Assembly (NCBI GenBank): GCA_003389215.1 | Contig: QQVP01000050.1 | Location: forward strand, 1 to 44,775 | Length of the DNA: 44,775 nt | Source of the DNA: Planctomycetota bacterium | Lineage (GTDB): Bacteria > Planctomycetota > Planctomycetia > Pirellulales > UBA7805 | Reading direction: 5' to 3' | Shown here: piece after piece, positions 34,155 through 42,434 of the stretch | Position numbering within the stretch: the stretch's first letter is position 1 | Layout: every line of letters starts with the position of its first letter | The notes under the pieces: model-generated | What the model was told of the DNA's origin: nothing | Seen by the model: only the letters and a program-made list of their open reading frames with translations | The model's database searches: none | Translations under genes and position numbers: made by a program

Positions 34155-35975
34155 GTGAACGGTTCTGATAAGTGGTCTCGGTGGTCCGTCCTGATTCTGT
34201 TCGCCGTTTGCCTGTTCGCGGTCGATGCGCAGGGGGATCCCGCGGAAGAACAGCGGGCGCAGCACGGCCTGAAGTGGAAACGCACGCCGAAGCTCGTCTC
34301 GCGCTGGGTCGAAGAGATGTCGCTGGCGACGCCTTTTCCCGAGTACCCACGGCCGCAACTGGTTCGCGACGAGTGGCTCAACCTGAACGGCCCGTGGGAC
34401 TTTTTGGGCGAAGGCCCGCAGCCGCCGGAACTGCCCAGTAAATTCACGGAGCAGGCGTTGGTGCCCTCGGCCACCCAGGCGGTGACCAGCTGCCTGGCGA
34501 AGGAATGGACGAGGGGCTGGTATCGCAAGAAGATTGAAATTCCCGCCGCCTGGCAAGACAAGAAAGTGCTGCTCCACTTCGAGGCAGTCGGCGGCGCCGC
34601 CACGGTCTACTTCAACGGCCGCGAGCTGGGCAAGAACACCGGCACCTTCAAGCGGTTCTCGTTCGAGCTGCCCGAGATCACGGCGGGCAAGCCGCACGAG
34701 ATCGTCGTCCACTTCGACGACACCGATCCGCGGATTCCTCGCGGCAAGCCGGACCATGTCTCCGGCCTCTGGCAAACAGTTTGGCTGGAGCCGGTGCCGG
34801 CCGACCACATCCGTTCGTTCCAGCAGACGCCCGACATCGACGCCGAAACCCTCTCGCTCGACGTTGAACTGGGCGATGCGACGGGTTCACTAAACCTGGT
34901 TGCGATTGCCCGTGCCGACGGTCGCACGATGGCCGAGGCCAGCGGACCGGCGGGCGAGACGCTGGTCCTCAAGCTTGACGAGCCGCGACTGTGGAGTCCC
35001 GAAGATCCGTTTCTTTACGACTTGGTGCTCGAGTTGCGTCGCGGCGACGCGACCGTCGATCGGGTGGAGAGCTACTTCGGCATGCGGAAGATCTCCACAG
35101 GCGAGGTCGACGGGGTGCCGCGGATCTTGCTGAACAACGAGGTCTACTACCAGGCCGGTCTGTTGGACCAGGGCACCTGGCCCGACAGCTACTACACGCC
35201 ACCCTCGGACAAATGCCTGAAGTGGGAAATCGAAACGGCCAAGGATCTCGGCTTCAATGTGCTGCGGAAGCACGTGAAGATCGAAGCGAGTCGCTGGTAC
35301 TACTGGTGCGACAAGCTCGGCATGTTGGTCTGGCAGGACCTGCCCAGCCAGATGTATTTCAACGGCCGGGATTTCGAGTCGGACGAAGACAAGCAGTTTG
35401 CTCGCGACGATCTCGACGCGATGATCGAGCAGTATTACAACCACCCCTCGATCGTCAGCTGGGTGATCTTCAACGAGACGTGGGGACAGTTCGACCCGCG
35501 CGAGATGACGATTCGCGCGAAGCGCCTGGATACCTCTCGACTGATCAATGCGACGAGTCACGTCTGGCCGAACGAGCACGGGCGGCGCCGCTACACGGCC
35601 GACTACTACGACGAGCACTGCTACGAGCGGCATCTCCACTTCTACGACTACAACGTGCATCTACCGGCCGTGTTTGGCGAGTTCGGCGGCATCGCCTACA
35701 AGGTGGAGGGGAACACCGAAGAGCACGAGAACTATCGCGGCTATGGGCCGCACGCCAAATCGGCGCAGGACTTGCTGGACCAGTACAAGAAGCTGGTCGT
35801 CCAGGCGGCCCGTCTTCGCGACAGCCAACACGTCTGTGCGATCATCTACACCGAGCTGACCGACTTCTATCACGAAATCAACGGCTTCATCACCTTCGAT
35901 CGGGAAGTCGTGAAGGTCGACGCGGACGAGCTGAGGAAGATCAACATGCTGTTCCGCGACCCGTCGCAGCGGTGA
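34155..35975 (+). CDS. Glycoside hydrolase family 2 protein, secreted
   Basis: The 606-residue protein has a signal peptide (hydrophobic S-V-L-I-L-F-A-V-C-L-F-A-V, cleavage near A-Q-G). Family 2 domains follow: a sugar-binding jelly roll (P-R-P-Q-L-V-R-D-E-W-L-N-L-N-G-P-W-D and V-L-L-H-F-E-A-V-G), an immunoglobulin-like domain and a TIM barrel. Catalytic residues are visible: acid/base E441 in I-F-N-E-T-W and nucleophile E509 in F-G-E-F-G-G. It probably hydrolyses a beta-glycoside such as a galactoside, glucuronide or mannoside; the specificity is not evident. GTG starts are possible at 34125, 34152 and 34155; 34155 best fits the signal peptide and the AAAGGGA upstream. Its last 58 bases are duplicated beyond the toxin-antitoxin cassette. 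Confidence 0.88.
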   Translation: MNGSDKWSRWSVLILFAVCLFAVDAQGDPAEEQRAQHGLKWKRTPKLVSRWVEEMSLATPFPEYPRPQLVRDEWLNLNGPWDFLGEGPQPPELPSKFTEQALVPSATQAVTSCLAKEWTRGWYRKKIEIPAAWQDKKVLLHFEAVGGAATVYFNGRELGKNTGTFKRFSFELPEITAGKPHEIVVHFDDTDPRIPRGKPDHVSGLWQTVWLEPVPADHIRSFQQTPDIDAETLSLDVELGDATGSLNLVAIARADGRTMAEASGPAGETLVLKLDEPRLWSPEDPFLYDLVLELRRGDATVDRVESYFGMRKISTGEVDGVPRILLNNEVYYQAGLLDQGTWPDSYYTPPSDKCLKWEIETAKDLGFNVLRKHVKIEASRWYYWCDKLGMLVWQDLPSQMYFNGRDFESDEDKQFARDDLDAMIEQYYNHPSIVSWVIFNETWGQFDPREMTIRAKRLDTSRLINATSHVWPNEHGRRRYTADYYDEHCYERHLHFYDYNVHLPAVFGEFGGIAYKVEGNTEEHENYRGYGPHAKSAQDLLDQYKKLVVQAARLRDSQHVCAIIYTELTDFYHEINGFITFDREVVKVDADELRKINMLFRDPSQR

Positions 35976-36039
35976 TGGAGGGCGATGAACTACCCGGTTG
36001 CCACCTACGTTGCCGCGGCAGTGGTCGGCCTGTCGCTCG
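35918..36039 (+). repeat. 122-bp direct repeat, left copy
   Basis: This copy is identical base for base to 36647-36768 (offset 729). It contains the last 58 bases of the glycoside hydrolase gene including its stop, the 9-nt spacer with GGAGGGCG, and the first 55 bases of the exporter gene. It is followed by the toxin-antitoxin cassette. Confidence 0.97.
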
Positions 36040-36065
36040 ACGAGCTCCGCGGTTGTGGGATATGA
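35985..36065 (+). pseudogene. Truncated duplicate of the exporter gene start
   Basis: The left repeat carries the exporter start and its ribosome site. It reads M-N-Y-P-V-A-T-Y-V-A-A-A-V-V-G-L-S-L and then leaves the repeat into D-E-L-R-G-C-G-I and a TGA. The 26-residue peptide is a single hydrophobic segment and surely nonfunctional. It shows where the exporter gene began before the cassette arrived. Confidence 0.8.
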
Positions 36066-36093
36066 TAGGAGGGCGAGCGAGAGGTTCCTTCAT

Positions 36094-36103
36094 TTCCGCG
36101 GAA
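36094..36103. promoter_or_regulatory. Palindrome before the antitoxin gene
   Basis: TTCCGCGGAA is a perfect 10-bp palindrome ending 10 bases before the antitoxin ATG. Type II antitoxins commonly repress their own promoter through such sites, so it is a candidate operator. No clear Shine-Dalgarno is seen between it and the ATG, so the transcript might be leaderless. Confidence 0.35.
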
Positions 36104-36113
36104 CTGCGTTGCC

Positions 36114-36305
36114 ATGACGTCCGAGATTCAGAACATTCTGCAGGCCTTCGATTCGATGGCCGACGACGACAAGCGTCTGTTGGCGGCCGAGATCCTTCGT
36201 CGTAGCGCGACGTTCGATCCGTTGCCGATCGACGACGATCAGCTCGTCGAGGCCGCGGACGAGCTGTTCCAGCAGTTGGATCGGGACGAGGCGGCCGATG
36301 CCTGA
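36114..36305 (+). CDS. Antitoxin of a PemK/MazF-type toxin-antitoxin system
   Basis: The 63-residue acidic protein (M-T-S-E-I-Q-N-I-L-Q-A-F-D-S-M then D-P-L-P-I-D-D-D-Q-L-V-E-A-A-D-E-L-F) is helical. It resembles small antitoxins with a D-x-L-V-x-x-A-D-E-L-F-x-x-L-D motif found upstream of PemK/MazF toxins. No AbrB or ribbon-helix-helix signature is evident in the N-terminus. It overlaps the toxin start by 8 nt, the usual coupling in such modules. It should neutralise the toxin by binding it. Confidence 0.8.
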   Translation: MTSEIQNILQAFDSMADDDKRLLAAEILRRSATFDPLPIDDDQLVEAADELFQQLDRDEAADA

Positions 36306-36615
36306 CGCGGCTCGTGGCGAGGTCTGGCTCGTTGACTTGGGAATGGCCGCCAAAGTTCGCCCGTGTCTCGTGGTGAGCGTCCCCTTCGCCGACGAGGATC
36401 GGGCCTTAGTCACGCTGCTGCCCCCCACGACGGCAACTCGCGGCTCGCGCTTCGAAGTTGCCGTGCCGACGCGGTTTCTGCGTAGCGGAGCCTTTGACGC
36501 ACAAAACGTCGTCACGATTCCCGCTGGCAAACTCATCCGTCGACTTGGAAGACTCGAGGATAAGGGCTTCGAGACGGTCGAAGGCAAACTGCGCGAGTGG
36601 CTCGGCATGGCGTGA
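36298..36615 (+). CDS. PemK/MazF-family mRNA interferase toxin
   Basis: The 105-residue protein has the family N-terminus R-G-E-V-W-L-V-D-L-G followed by K-V-R-P-C-L-V-V-S, the beta-strand and loop with the conserved Arg-Pro. Further on are V-T-L-L-P-P-T-T and F-D-A-Q-N-V-V-T-I-P, the position of the conserved Gln and Thr/Ser of MazF active sites. Members cleave mRNA or tRNA at short sequences. Length is normal, and nothing suggests decay. The gene pair is the only complete content of the 607 bp between the two 122-bp repeats. Confidence 0.88.
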   Translation: MPDAARGEVWLVDLGMAAKVRPCLVVSVPFADEDRALVTLLPPTTATRGSRFEVAVPTRFLRSGAFDAQNVVTIPAGKLIRRLGRLEDKGFETVEGKLREWLGMA

Positions 36616-36646
36616 TCTTCTGGAGGCACGGGAATATCAACAAACG

Positions 36647-36768
36647 CGACGCGGACGAGCTGAGGAAGATCAACATGCTGTTCCGCGACCCGTCGCAGCG
36701 GTGATGGAGGGCGATGAACTACCCGGTTGCCACCTACGTTGCCGCGGCAGTGGTCGGCCTGTCGCTCG
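36647..36768 (+). repeat. 122-bp direct repeat, right copy
   Basis: This is the right copy of the repeat described at 35918-36039. It begins with a second copy of the last 58 bases of the glycoside hydrolase (D-E-L-R-K-I-N-M-L-F-R-D then the stop), out of its context, and ends inside the functional exporter gene, which uses the ribosome site carried by this copy. Confidence 0.97.
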
Positions 36769-37520
36769 GCCTGTTCGGCGCCGGCGGCAGCATTCTCACG
36801 CTGCCGGTGCTGGTCTACTTTGCCGGGGTCTCGCCTGTCTTGGGCACGGCCTACTCGCTGTTTGTCGTGGGGTTCACGGCGTTGTTGGCGGCGGCGAACT
36901 ATCTCCGCCTCGGGCTGGTCGATCGCGGAGCCCTGCTCGCCTTTGGTGTTCCTTCGCTGGTGGCCGTATTTCTCGCGCGGCTCTATCTGTTGCCGTCGAT
37001 TCCCGATCCGGTAGTGCGCTGGGGCGAGTGGTTCGTCGGCAAGGACGAGCTTGTGATGGTGGCCTTTGCCGTGATGATGGTGGTCGCCGGCGTGTCGATG
37101 ATTCGCGCGCGGAGGGACGATGTGCGGCCTGGAGAAGCGACGCAGCCTCGGCGAAGTTTTCTACTGGCCGCCGTCGAGGGCGTGCTCGTGGGCCTCGTCA
37201 CGGGCCTGGTGGGGGCGGGCGGCGGGTTTGTCATCGTGCCGGTCTTGGCCATTCGCTGGGGACTGCCGATTCGCCTGGCGATTGGCACCTCGCTGGCGAT
37301 TATCGCCGCCAAGTCGCTGATCGGTTTCTTGGGCGACGTGCAACTTGCCCGGCAAATCGAATGGTCCTTTCTCATTCGCTTCACGGCGGTGGTATGCCTG
37401 GGTATGCTGGTTGGTGTGGCGGTGAATCGCCGCGTGACGATCGCCACGCTGCGGGGCGGCTTCGGTTGGTTCGTGCTGCTGGCCGCCGCGGTAATCGTGG
37501 CCATCGAGTTGTGCACGTGA
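36714..37520 (+). CDS. TauE/SafE-family (TSUP) membrane anion exporter
   Basis: The 268-residue protein has about eight membrane helices in two related halves. Each half begins with the family motif G-L-x-x-G-x-x-G-A-G-G: G-L-S-L-G-L-F-G-A-G-G-S-I-L-T-L-P near the start and G-L-V-T-G-L-V-G-A-G-G-G-F-V-I-V-P in the middle. TSUP proteins export sulfite, sulfoacetate or related sulfur anions. GGAGGGCG precedes the ATG. The next gene encodes a sulfur-transferring fusion protein that could generate sulfite, so a sulfite export role is a reasonable inference. Confidence 0.9.
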   Translation: MNYPVATYVAAAVVGLSLGLFGAGGSILTLPVLVYFAGVSPVLGTAYSLFVVGFTALLAAANYLRLGLVDRGALLAFGVPSLVAVFLARLYLLPSIPDPVVRWGEWFVGKDELVMVAFAVMMVVAGVSMIRARRDDVRPGEATQPRRSFLLAAVEGVLVGLVTGLVGAGGGFVIVPVLAIRWGLPIRLAIGTSLAIIAAKSLIGFLGDVQLARQIEWSFLIRFTAVVCLGMLVGVAVNRRVTIATLRGGFGWFVLLAAAVIVAIELCT

Positions 37521-37649
37521 GCGGAGGTCGCACGGGGCTCGTTCGGCTTTTTGATGCAACGGGATTCCTGCGGACCTGGCTTGCTCGCGAAACGTCTCGC
37601 TTGCTCGCGAAACGTCACAGAAAAGTGCCAAAGAAGAGTGCTGAAGAAG

Positions 37650-40079
37650 ATGTCGTACGAACCATTGCCTGAGATCTATCTCGACGCCAACGCCACCACG
37701 AAGTGTCTGCCGCAGGCCGCCGCCGCCGCCCAACAGGCGATGGAACATCTGTTCGGCAACCCGAGCAGCTCGCACATCACGGGCATTCGAGCCCGGCAGA
37801 TTCTGGAGTCGGGTCGGCAACTGGCCCGTGCGGTGCTGGGGGCCGACTCGGGTCGCATTATCTTCACCAGCGGGGCCACCGAGGCGATTCAGATGGGGGT
37901 CCTCTCGGCCCTTTGTCACGTGCGTCAACAGCGGCGCGTGGGCGACGACGCAGCCCGCGACCGCTTGTTGCTGTACGGAGCGACTGAGCACAAGGCAGTG
38001 CCCCAGGCGCTCGAGCATTGGAACGAACTACTTGGATTGGGCGATCAGGTGATGGCCATTCCGGTCGACGACCGCGGGCGGCTCGACCTCGAATTCCTGC
38101 GAGCCCATGCCGCCGAGGCCGACATGGTTTGCACGATGGCGGTCAACAACGAGACGGGCGTGATCCACGATCTAGCGCGCGTCGAAGAGGTGCTTCGCGC
38201 GGCCAACCCCGACGTGCCGTGGATGGTCGATTCGGTGCAGGCGGTCGGCAAGCTCGCGTTGAACCTGAGCCAAACGACGATCGACTATGCCCCGGCCAGC
38301 GGACACAAGGTCTATGCCCCCAAGGGCATCGGCTTGCTCTACGTTCGCGAGGGCGCACCGATCACGCCGCTGATTGCCGGCGGCGGCCAGGAAGAGGGCG
38401 CCCGTTCCGGCACGGAGAACTTGCCGGGGGTGGCGGCTTTCGCGGCCGTGCTCGAACGACTCGTGGACGAGCAAGACGACATCTTCGCCCCGCGCGCTCG
38501 ACTCATCGAGTATCGCGACCGCCTGCGGGCCAGTCTTTCGACGGCGTTTCCCACGATCGTGTTCAACACGCCGTTCGAAGATGCCGTGCCGACGACGATC
38601 AACTTCTCGGTGCAGGGCTTTACGAGCAAGGAGATTCTCGACCTGTTCGACGCCGCCGGCATTCGCGTCAGTTCCGGGTCGGCGTGCGGGTCGGCCCTGC
38701 GCGGCTCCTACGTGCTCGACGCGATGGGCATGCCGAAGTGGCGCAGCGAAGGGGCGATTCGCGTCTCGTTCGGCAGAATGACCAGCGAAGACGAAGTGGC
38801 CAGCGCGTGTCGGCGGATCGAAGAGGCGGGTCAGGCACTGCGCGAGTCGTGTTTGATCGTGCCGGAGACGGGGCCCTCGGCCGCCGGTCCGGAGCGCGAC
38901 GGACTCGTACAGCTCAAGCGCGGCTCGATGTGCTCGTGGATCTACGTCGATGCCGCTGCGCGGAATTGTATTGTCGTCGATCCCTTCGAAGAGCTGGAAG
39001 ATCGCATCGTCAGCCTGGTGCGGTGTCAGAATCTGCGGGTGCTGGCCATCTTGGACACGCATCATCACGTCGATCACGATTCGTGCCGCTTGCGTTTGCT
39101 CGAGCGGCTCGCTGAGCAGCTGGCTCCCCAGGCGCTGGCGGCCGATTCGCTGGGCTGGCCCACGGTGGCGGAGGGGCCGCTAACTTTGGCCGACGGGACG
39201 CCCGCGATGTACTTTCCTTTGTCCGACCGGGAGATTCTCGTGCGCACCGAGCTCGGCGGTCATACGGTCGACAGCCAGGCCTACCTGGTGGCGCCCCTGC
39301 CGGTCGGCGATCGCATCGAGTGCGAAGAAGTCCGCTTCGCCTTTACTGGCGACACGCTGCAGATCGGCGGCATCGGTCGTTCCGACTTTCCTTCCAGCTC
39401 CGTCGAGGCACTCTACGACTCGCTGCGTCGTCTGCCTCGGATCGTGGGCCAGCACTCGGTGCTCTGCCCCACGCACGATTACTGCAACGGATTCGTCACG
39501 ACCTTTGGCAGCGAGCTGGCGAACAACGCGCTGCTGGCGGCGGTGCTCGATGCCGTTGCCCCGATTTCGCGGGAGGCCTTTGTGGAAGAAAAGGTACGGG
39601 TCGACGAACAGATCGACGACGACGCGAACTGCGAGCTGATTTGCGGGCTGATTCAACCCCGCGGCAAGTCTTCGTCTTCGGTCGACGTGCGTCCGGAAGA
39701 ACTGCGCGACTTCTTCTTCCAGCATCGCGAGTCGCGGATTATCGACGTTCGCGAGCCGCACGAATTTCAGTTTGCCCAGGATTGGGAAGGGCTCGGTCTG
39801 GCCGAACCGCCGACCAACGTGCCGCTCACGCAATTCGGCAACTTCCTGCAGTCGCTGCTCGCCGGGCGCGAAACTTCTCGCGACAGCGACCGGGACATCG
39901 TGTTTGTCTGCCGCAGCGGCAACCGCAGCGGTCAGGCGGCCGAGGTCCTACGACGCTTCGGCTTCGACAACGCCTGGCACATCGCCGGCGGACTGGCCTT
40001 GGGCGGCGGACGCCACAACGACGTCTCGCTCGACTGTGCCGACGCACTGCCCTTCGCCGAGATGGAGTACGTCATCTAG
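37650..40079 (+). CDS. Cysteine desulfurase / persulfide dioxygenase-like / rhodanese fusion
   Basis: This 809-residue protein joins three sulfur enzymes. Residues 1-405 are an IscS/NifS-type cysteine desulfurase, with PLP lysine K220 in S-G-H-K-V-Y and persulfide Cys346 in S-S-G-S-A-C-G-S. Residues about 415-650 are a metallo-beta-lactamase domain like ETHE1 persulfide dioxygenase: THHHVDHD (H471, H473, D475, H476), H538 in L-G-G-H-T-V-D, D568 in T-G-D-T-L-Q-I-G-G-I-G-R-S-D-F, and H609 in P-T-H-D-Y. Residues about 675-809 are a rhodanese with Cys754 in V-C-R-S-G-N-R-S. All active sites look intact. It could draw sulfur from cysteine, oxidise or transfer the persulfide, and yield sulfite. The ATG at 37650 removes a nonhomologous 33-residue extension; GAAGA precedes it. 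It is 129 nt after the exporter, probably one operon. Confidence 0.92.
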   Translation: MSYEPLPEIYLDANATTKCLPQAAAAAQQAMEHLFGNPSSSHITGIRARQILESGRQLARAVLGADSGRIIFTSGATEAIQMGVLSALCHVRQQRRVGDDAARDRLLLYGATEHKAVPQALEHWNELLGLGDQVMAIPVDDRGRLDLEFLRAHAAEADMVCTMAVNNETGVIHDLARVEEVLRAANPDVPWMVDSVQAVGKLALNLSQTTIDYAPASGHKVYAPKGIGLLYVREGAPITPLIAGGGQEEGARSGTENLPGVAAFAAVLERLVDEQDDIFAPRARLIEYRDRLRASLSTAFPTIVFNTPFEDAVPTTINFSVQGFTSKEILDLFDAAGIRVSSGSACGSALRGSYVLDAMGMPKWRSEGAIRVSFGRMTSEDEVASACRRIEEAGQALRESCLIVPETGPSAAGPERDGLVQLKRGSMCSWIYVDAAARNCIVVDPFEELEDRIVSLVRCQNLRVLAILDTHHHVDHDSCRLRLLERLAEQLAPQALAADSLGWPTVAEGPLTLADGTPAMYFPLSDREILVRTELGGHTVDSQAYLVAPLPVGDRIECEEVRFAFTGDTLQIGGIGRSDFPSSSVEALYDSLRRLPRIVGQHSVLCPTHDYCNGFVTTFGSELANNALLAAVLDAVAPISREAFVEEKVRVDEQIDDDANCELICGLIQPRGKSSSSVDVRPEELRDFFFQHRESRIIDVREPHEFQFAQDWEGLGLAEPPTNVPLTQFGNFLQSLLAGRETSRDSDRDIVFVCRSGNRSGQAAEVLRRFGFDNAWHIAGGLALGGGRHNDVSLDCADALPFAEMEYVI

Positions 40080-40150
40080 TTCGCTACTCACCTGGCGACG
40101 GGTGCGCCGCACTCGGCGAACCGGTCTAGCTGGCGATCCGTGCGCGGCAC

Positions 40151-40627
40151 CTAGCGACGATCGGAGGCGGTTTCAATCTCACCCCCGTCGGCCGCGGCGT
40201 CGGCCACCTTGATTACGTCGCGGACGTACTCGTGGCAGCTGATGCAGGTGGTCGTGGCGTGCATGTAGGTGAACGAGGCCCCCTCCAGGTTGCGATCGAC
40301 CGCCAGGCGGTTGAGTTTGCCAGCCAGCCGACGGAACTCGCGGCTATAGTGGCGATAGACCGGGTCGGGGAAGCGCTGAAACGCGGCGGCGTCGCTCATC
40401 TGCTCCAACTCCTTCGAGCCGGACGCGATCAGGTCGAAGTCCTTCGACACCAGACCCTCGAGCACCTTCTGGCTGCTGGCCAACTTGGCTCGCATGAAGG
40501 CAGCGGTCTTCTTGGGGTCGGCGTTTGGGGTGTCGTCGGCCTCGCCACCCCGAGTGGCGACCAGCACGGTGACGACGGCGACGAGCGCGGCGAGGAGGAG
40601 GGACGTGCCCAGGCGGCGGTTTCTCAT
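40151..40627 (-). CDS. Small monoheme cytochrome c, cytochrome c'-like
   Basis: The 158-residue protein has a signal peptide or N-terminal anchor (L-L-L-A-A-L-V-A-V-V-T-V-L-V) and one heme site C-I-S-C-H (128-132) near the C-terminus, after a helical region. A C-terminal heme on a four-helix bundle is the cytochrome c' pattern, and such proteins may bind NO. Its segment M-R-A-K-L-A-S-S-Q-K-V-L-E-G-L matches M-R-I-K-L-K-S-A-D-G-I-L-E-G-L in the protein at 44129, so the two are paralogs. The start at 40627 has AAGGAG seven bases upstream; the frame is open to 40726. It converges with the sulfur fusion gene and follows the GNAT gene on the same strand. Confidence 0.8.
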   Translation of the reverse strand: MRNRRLGTSLLLAALVAVVTVLVATRGGEADDTPNADPKKTAAFMRAKLASSQKVLEGLVSKDFDLIASGSKELEQMSDAAAFQRFPDPVYRHYSREFRRLAGKLNRLAVDRNLEGASFTYMHATTTCISCHEYVRDVIKVADAAADGGEIETASDRR

Positions 40628-40735
40628 TTCAGAACTCCTTTGCTGATGACGAACTTCAGGTTCTCGTTGCGGCGTCTCGATTACGCCAACGGCACGCGTT
40701 CCGACTCCGCCAGCCGGCCCACCCACACCGAGACG

Positions 40736-42364
40736 TTACGAATTTCCGTTGTGCCGGGCAAGCTCAGCCAGGCGATGGTCCGATTGCTGTAGTTTCTTGC
40801 CCAGATCGCGGGCCAAATTTCGATAAATGACCACGCCGATGTCGGGACGCTTGCGGACCAGGGCATGTAGTCCCTCGTGGCTCAGCGAGGCGGTTTCCAC
40901 TTCGTTCTTGGCGATGGCCGTGGCCGAGTGGGGCAGGGCCGAAATCAGCGAAATCTCGCCCAGGCACTGGCGTGAGCCGACGGTGCCCACCGGCGAAGGC
41001 GGATCGCCCACCGCCACGACGACGTTGCCACGCAAGACCACGTGGGCTTGCGCCTCGCGGCTGCCTTCGGCGAACACGGTCTGGCCCGGCGCGAATCGGC
41101 AAACCGTGCATTCGGTGGCCAGGCGGGTGCGTTGCTCGTCGGTCAGGTCGGCGAAGATCGTGGCCTCTTCGAGCGAGGCGGCAATCCGCGGCGCCAGGTT
41201 GCGACTGTTGAATTCGGCGATGACCGGCTCGACGATCGGCAGCGCTTCGTCGACGAAGTGGAGGTCGCCTGGATCGAACGGCACGAGCAGCTTCGCCATC
41301 TTGATCACGTCGAGTCGCTCGACGTCGTGGAACACGAGAGCCGGAATGTAAGCAGACGGAATGAAGCCGTGCTCGACCAGGGTCCGCTGCATCCGCGGCG
41401 CGTGACCGCTGACGCCGATCTCCAAGTAGGCGATGTCCCACTCCTCGCGACAGCGACGTTCGAGCTCGTGGATCAGGAAGCGAATCGGCGGCTCGCCGAC
41501 CGAAATCAATTCGAAGATCTGCACCGCCTTCTCGTTGTTGTCGATGGTAAAGCCGATGGCGCCGACAAGACGCCCCGCGTCGCGAGCGAGCAGGTAGTTG
41601 GAGTGCTTGGCCCGCATCTTGAACAGGCCGTAGTGCAGTCGCAGCGAGCCGAACACTTCGCGATGACGGACGCGACCGCGCTCGAAGCGAAGCAAGGCGG
41701 AGTAGCCGTCGGTGGTCAGCTCGTCGATTGCGAACTCGGAGATGGGCGGATACGGGGCCGAATCCTCATCGACGATGACGTCCGATGCCAGGCAGATGTT
41801 CTCCAGCACCGAAGCCGCCAGCGGATAGGCTTCCGACACGACCCGCGGGTGGTTCTTGCGCAGGGAGAGCCCCTCGCCAAAATACTGCGCCCACAGGCCG
41901 ACGCTCTCGCGCCCGGTGAGCAGAAGCTTCTGCGGGAAGAAACCGACCGGCAGGAAACCGTGCGCCGAGGCGATCCGCTGCGAGTAGGGATGCGAGACGC
42001 GGGCTTCGACCAGGCCGACGTGCAGTCGATCCTGCACCCGGCTGAGGCGGGCCTCCATGAGCAGCGCCCCGATGCCTTGACGCCGGGCATCGGGATGGAC
42101 GACCAGGCGACCAAACTCACCCACCAGGTCGCCATAGGCCCCGATGTCGAGAATTACGGAGGCGGCCCCCACGATCTGGCCGGAGGTGGAGTCTTCAGCC
42201 ACCAGCACGATCGTGTCGTCGGAGTACACCAACCGTTTCAACAGGTCGGGGTCGTAGTATTGCGGATAGGCGTAATCCGCACCGTACGTCGCGATGTAGA
42301 CGTCGCGAATTTGGTCGACGTCGGCCTCGACCGCCTCTCGTGTTTGGAACCTCGCTTCGGCCAT
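40736..42364 (-). CDS. GNAT acetyltransferase fused to a cyclic-nucleotide-binding domain
   Basis: The 542-residue protein begins with a GNAT acetyltransferase domain: acetyl-CoA loop R-R-Q-G-I-G-A (94-100) after G-R-L-V-V-H-P-D-A. A second GNAT-like half follows (about 200-380, L-L-A-R-D-A-G-R-L-V-G-A-I-G-F). The C-terminal 140 residues are a cNMP-binding domain (L-C-R-F-A-P-G-Q-T-V-F-A-E-G-S, then C-L-G-E-I-S-L-I-S-A-L-P-H-S-A-T-A), the place where the phosphate of a cyclic nucleotide usually sits. Acetylation may thus be controlled by cAMP or cGMP, as in mycobacterial lysine acetyltransferases, though with the domains in reverse order. The target is unknown. Confidence 0.82.
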   Translation of the reverse strand: MAEARFQTREAVEADVDQIRDVYIATYGADYAYPQYYDPDLLKRLVYSDDTIVLVAEDSTSGQIVGAASVILDIGAYGDLVGEFGRLVVHPDARRQGIGALLMEARLSRVQDRLHVGLVEARVSHPYSQRIASAHGFLPVGFFPQKLLLTGRESVGLWAQYFGEGLSLRKNHPRVVSEAYPLAASVLENICLASDVIVDEDSAPYPPISEFAIDELTTDGYSALLRFERGRVRHREVFGSLRLHYGLFKMRAKHSNYLLARDAGRLVGAIGFTIDNNEKAVQIFELISVGEPPIRFLIHELERRCREEWDIAYLEIGVSGHAPRMQRTLVEHGFIPSAYIPALVFHDVERLDVIKMAKLLVPFDPGDLHFVDEALPIVEPVIAEFNSRNLAPRIAASLEEATIFADLTDEQRTRLATECTVCRFAPGQTVFAEGSREAQAHVVLRGNVVVAVGDPPSPVGTVGSRQCLGEISLISALPHSATAIAKNEVETASLSHEGLHALVRKRPDIGVVIYRNLARDLGKKLQQSDHRLAELARHNGNS

Positions 42365-42434
42365 CGTTTCGCTGCTCGTGTTCGGGGCTCGAACCTCAAG
42401 TTGCTAAGCGTCGTCGGGGGCCCAGTGTGTGTCT

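Noticed and set aside
32314..34350. 678-codon open frame on the minus strand opposite the Gfo/Idh gene
   Set aside because: It lies antisense to a clear family protein, mirrors its codon structure and shows no domain. Similar antisense frames (7058-8266, 8718-9956, 4275-5144) arise from GC-rich codon bias.
36458..37672. 404-codon plus-strand frame across the toxin, repeat and exporter
   Set aside because: It is an out-of-frame reading of three real genes, rich in Arg and Gly, with no family resemblance.
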